This document shows positions 14,823 through 16,064 of a stretch of DNA of 16,064 nucleotides, piece after piece. The notes under the pieces were generated by a model. The model was not told where the DNA came from. It saw only the letters and a program-made list of their open reading frames with translations, and searched no databases. The translations under genes were made by a program, and so were the position numbers. How positions within the stretch are numbered: the first letter of the stretch is position 1; every line of letters begins with the position of its first letter. This DNA is from Candidatus Hydrogenedentota bacterium. Its GTDB lineage: Bacteria; Hydrogenedentota; Hydrogenedentia; Hydrogenedentales; GCA-2746185. The DNA lies in contig JASJYE010000013.1 in assembly GCA_030123645.1 (NCBI GenBank), forward strand, positions 1-16,064, read 5' to 3'.

Positions 14823-15977
14823 TTAGCAGGTGAATTGTTTGCGTATTTTCTCGAATTCATCCGCTATGCTCTCAAAAGCACTGAATATGCGAGGAGAAAA
14901 GTGAGACCCGCAGTCCGCTCGCATCTGCTCCATCGTTTCTTCGACGCAGTATGACTCCTTGTACGGACGCTTCGAGCGGAGCGCGTCGTATACATCCGCC
15001 ACCGCACAGATCTGACCCACAATCGGGATTTCGTCCCCCTTAAGACCCTGGGGGTAGCCGGTGCCATCCCATTTCTCGTGGTGCGTCATGATGATTGTCG
15101 TAGCAAGTTCACGCAGCCGATCCGCTTCGACGGCCGGTTCCAAGCTGGTCTCATCGAAAGAATCCAGGAAAGCCACGATACCCTTGGGCTGGGCCATCAG
15201 AATCGATGCCCCGATCTTGCAATGCTCCTCCATAATGAGCCGCTCAGATTCATCTAAGATCCCCGGTTTGAGAAGGATCCGATCCGGTATGCCGATCTTT
15301 CCTACGTCGTGCAACGGGCTCGTGAGAAATATGTTCTGGATCTCCTCATCCGGAAGCTCCAGCGCCAACGCCAGCACGCGACAGCAGCATGCCACTCGAA
15401 TTACGTGCTCCCCCGTCTCCTCATCACGGAATTCACCCGCCTTTGCCAAGCGCCAAATGATGTCGCGGCGCGCATTTTCAAGTTCCGCCGTACGTTCCTT
15501 TACGCGTTGCTCAAGGTATGCGTTCTGGTCGCGGAGTTCATCCTGATACGCCTTGAGGCGCAGCACACTGCGCAGACGCGCCACCAAGTCTTCATGTCCC
15601 ACCGGCTTGTTGAGAAGGTCCGTAGCGCCCAGATCCAGCGCCTGGCGTTTAAGGTCCGTTTCGGCGTTCCCTGTAAGGATAATGATTGGGATCGCCCGCG
15701 TACGCTCGTCACCGCGGAGCGCCTGTAACAGATCCAGACCCGTTTTCCCCGGCATGTTGACGTCCGACACTACCGTATCGAATTCGGTCTCCGAGCAGCG
15801 CTGGAGGGCTTCCTCAACCCCATTGACAAATTCCATGCTCCAGTTATCGCGCTGGCCTCGAAGCATCCGACGTATGCCGTCGAGAAAATTCGGGTCGTCA
15901 TCGACAAAGAGAATCTTCCTCTTCTTCGCAGGCGATGCGTCTATTTGAGATCTTTCCAGCTCATTCGTCGTCTGCAT
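14823..15977 (-). CDS. Response regulator with HD-GYP cyclic-di-GMP phosphodiesterase domain
   Basis: RpfG-like regulator of 384 residues. Receiver domain at about 20-140 with D26-D-D28, phospho-acceptor D72 (VSDVNMPG) and K124 (LLNKPVG). A coiled-coil linker at about 140-172 leads to the HD-GYP domain with EETGEH191, H223-D224-x-G-K, HHEKWDGTGYP (299-309) and ADVYDAL (327-333). These are the metal and GYP residues of active phosphodiesterases that degrade cyclic di-GMP. A stretch of about 18 residues (around 265-288) before HHEKWD is longer than in typical members. The odd run C197-C-C199 is also present. It starts 4 bp after the upstream kinase gene, so phosphorylation by that kinase is plausible. 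Confidence 0.93.
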   Translation of the reverse strand: MQTTNELERSQIDASPAKKRKILFVDDDPNFLDGIRRMLRGQRDNWSMEFVNGVEEALQRCSETEFDTVVSDVNMPGKTGLDLLQALRGDERTRAIPIIILTGNAETDLKRQALDLGATDLLNKPVGHEDLVARLRSVLRLKAYQDELRDQNAYLEQRVKERTAELENARRDIIWRLAKAGEFRDEETGEHVIRVACCCRVLALALELPDEEIQNIFLTSPLHDVGKIGIPDRILLKPGILDESERLIMEEHCKIGASILMAQPKGIVAFLDSFDETSLEPAVEADRLRELATTIIMTHHEKWDGTGYPQGLKGDEIPIVGQICAVADVYDALRSKRPYKESYCVEETMEQMRADCGSHFSPRIFSAFESIADEFEKIRKQFTC

Positions 15978-15981
15978 AATT

Positions 15982-16064
15982 CTATCCGCCTATCTCCACT
16001 GCTACCCCTTCAGGCCGTTCTTCGGGCTCGTGTACAAGCGCCAGCGGTATGCGCACGATAAAGG
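15982..16064 (-). CDS. C-terminal end of a probable sensor histidine kinase (partial)
   Basis: The minus-strand frame entering from the right edge reads FIVRIPLALVHEPEERPEGV and ends at TAG (15984-15982). The FIVRIPL stretch resembles the final strand of histidine-kinase ATPase domains (G-x-F-x-V/F-x-L/I-P-L), and two receiver-domain regulators follow in the same direction only 4 bp later. Only 27 codons are visible, so the family call rests on a short match and the context. No catalytic motif is within the window. Confidence 0.5.
   Translation of the reverse strand, partial: FIVRIPLALVHEPEERPEGVAVEIGG

Noticed and set aside
1..16064. CRISPR array, tRNA, rRNA, transposase or phage genes
   Set aside because: Read for these on both strands; no repeat-spacer pattern, tRNA cloverleaf or mobile-element protein was seen.

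Overview
The window carries most of a division and cell-wall (dcw) cluster from a bacterium of fairly high G+C. MurE has the DNPR motif, which points to meso-diaminopimelate peptidoglycan, and the downstream two-component genes fit a diderm or environmental lineage. The exact phylum cannot be fixed from this sequence alone. A little-cultured group such as Hydrogenedentota, PVC or a deltaproteobacterial relative is a guess, not a result.

Positions 1-534 hold no convincing gene but are rich in structure. On the minus strand there is a probable intrinsic terminator (33-69). Upstream of it are several inverted repeats, including a 19/21-matched long-range pair (181-201 with 290-310) that competes with a local hairpin. 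Next come two 16-bp NrdR-box-like palindromes with centres 32 bp apart (439-454, 471-486). A strong promoter-like sequence follows (TTGACA, 17-bp spacer, TAAATT at 535-563). It overlaps an array of helically phased GTGG/TGGG repeats that looks like the MraZ autoregulatory operator.

From 605 to 13550 thirteen plus-strand genes are packed head to tail: mraZ, a STAS-domain protein, rsmH, an ftsL-like gene, ftsI (class B PBP with a C-terminal PASTA domain), murE, murF, mraY, murD, ftsW, murG and a macro-domain (ADP-ribose-binding) gene (with the STAS and macro genes as the two non-canonical members; twelve named loci in total). Several junctions overlap or abut (murE/murF 4 bp, murF/mraY 0 bp, murG/macro 0 bp), so this is probably one transcription unit. 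MurE, MurF and MraY/MurG make UDP-MurNAc-pentapeptide, lipid I and lipid II; MurD adds D-Glu. FtsW polymerises glycan and FtsI cross-links it at the septum, with FtsL as a scaffold. murC, murB, ddl, ftsQ, ftsA and ftsZ are not in this window.

After a 27-bp convergent gap, a minus-strand signalling operon fills 13578-16064: the C-terminal tail of a probable sensor histidine kinase, a response regulator with an HD-GYP cyclic-di-GMP phosphodiesterase domain, and a response regulator with an HDOD domain.

Most notable points: the MraZ operator array placed on the promoter; the NrdR-box pair and structured leftward transcript candidate; a STAS protein lacking the phosphorylatable serine inside the dcw operon; a roughly 125-residue periplasmic insertion in MraY; and a macro-domain protein fused operonically to murG.
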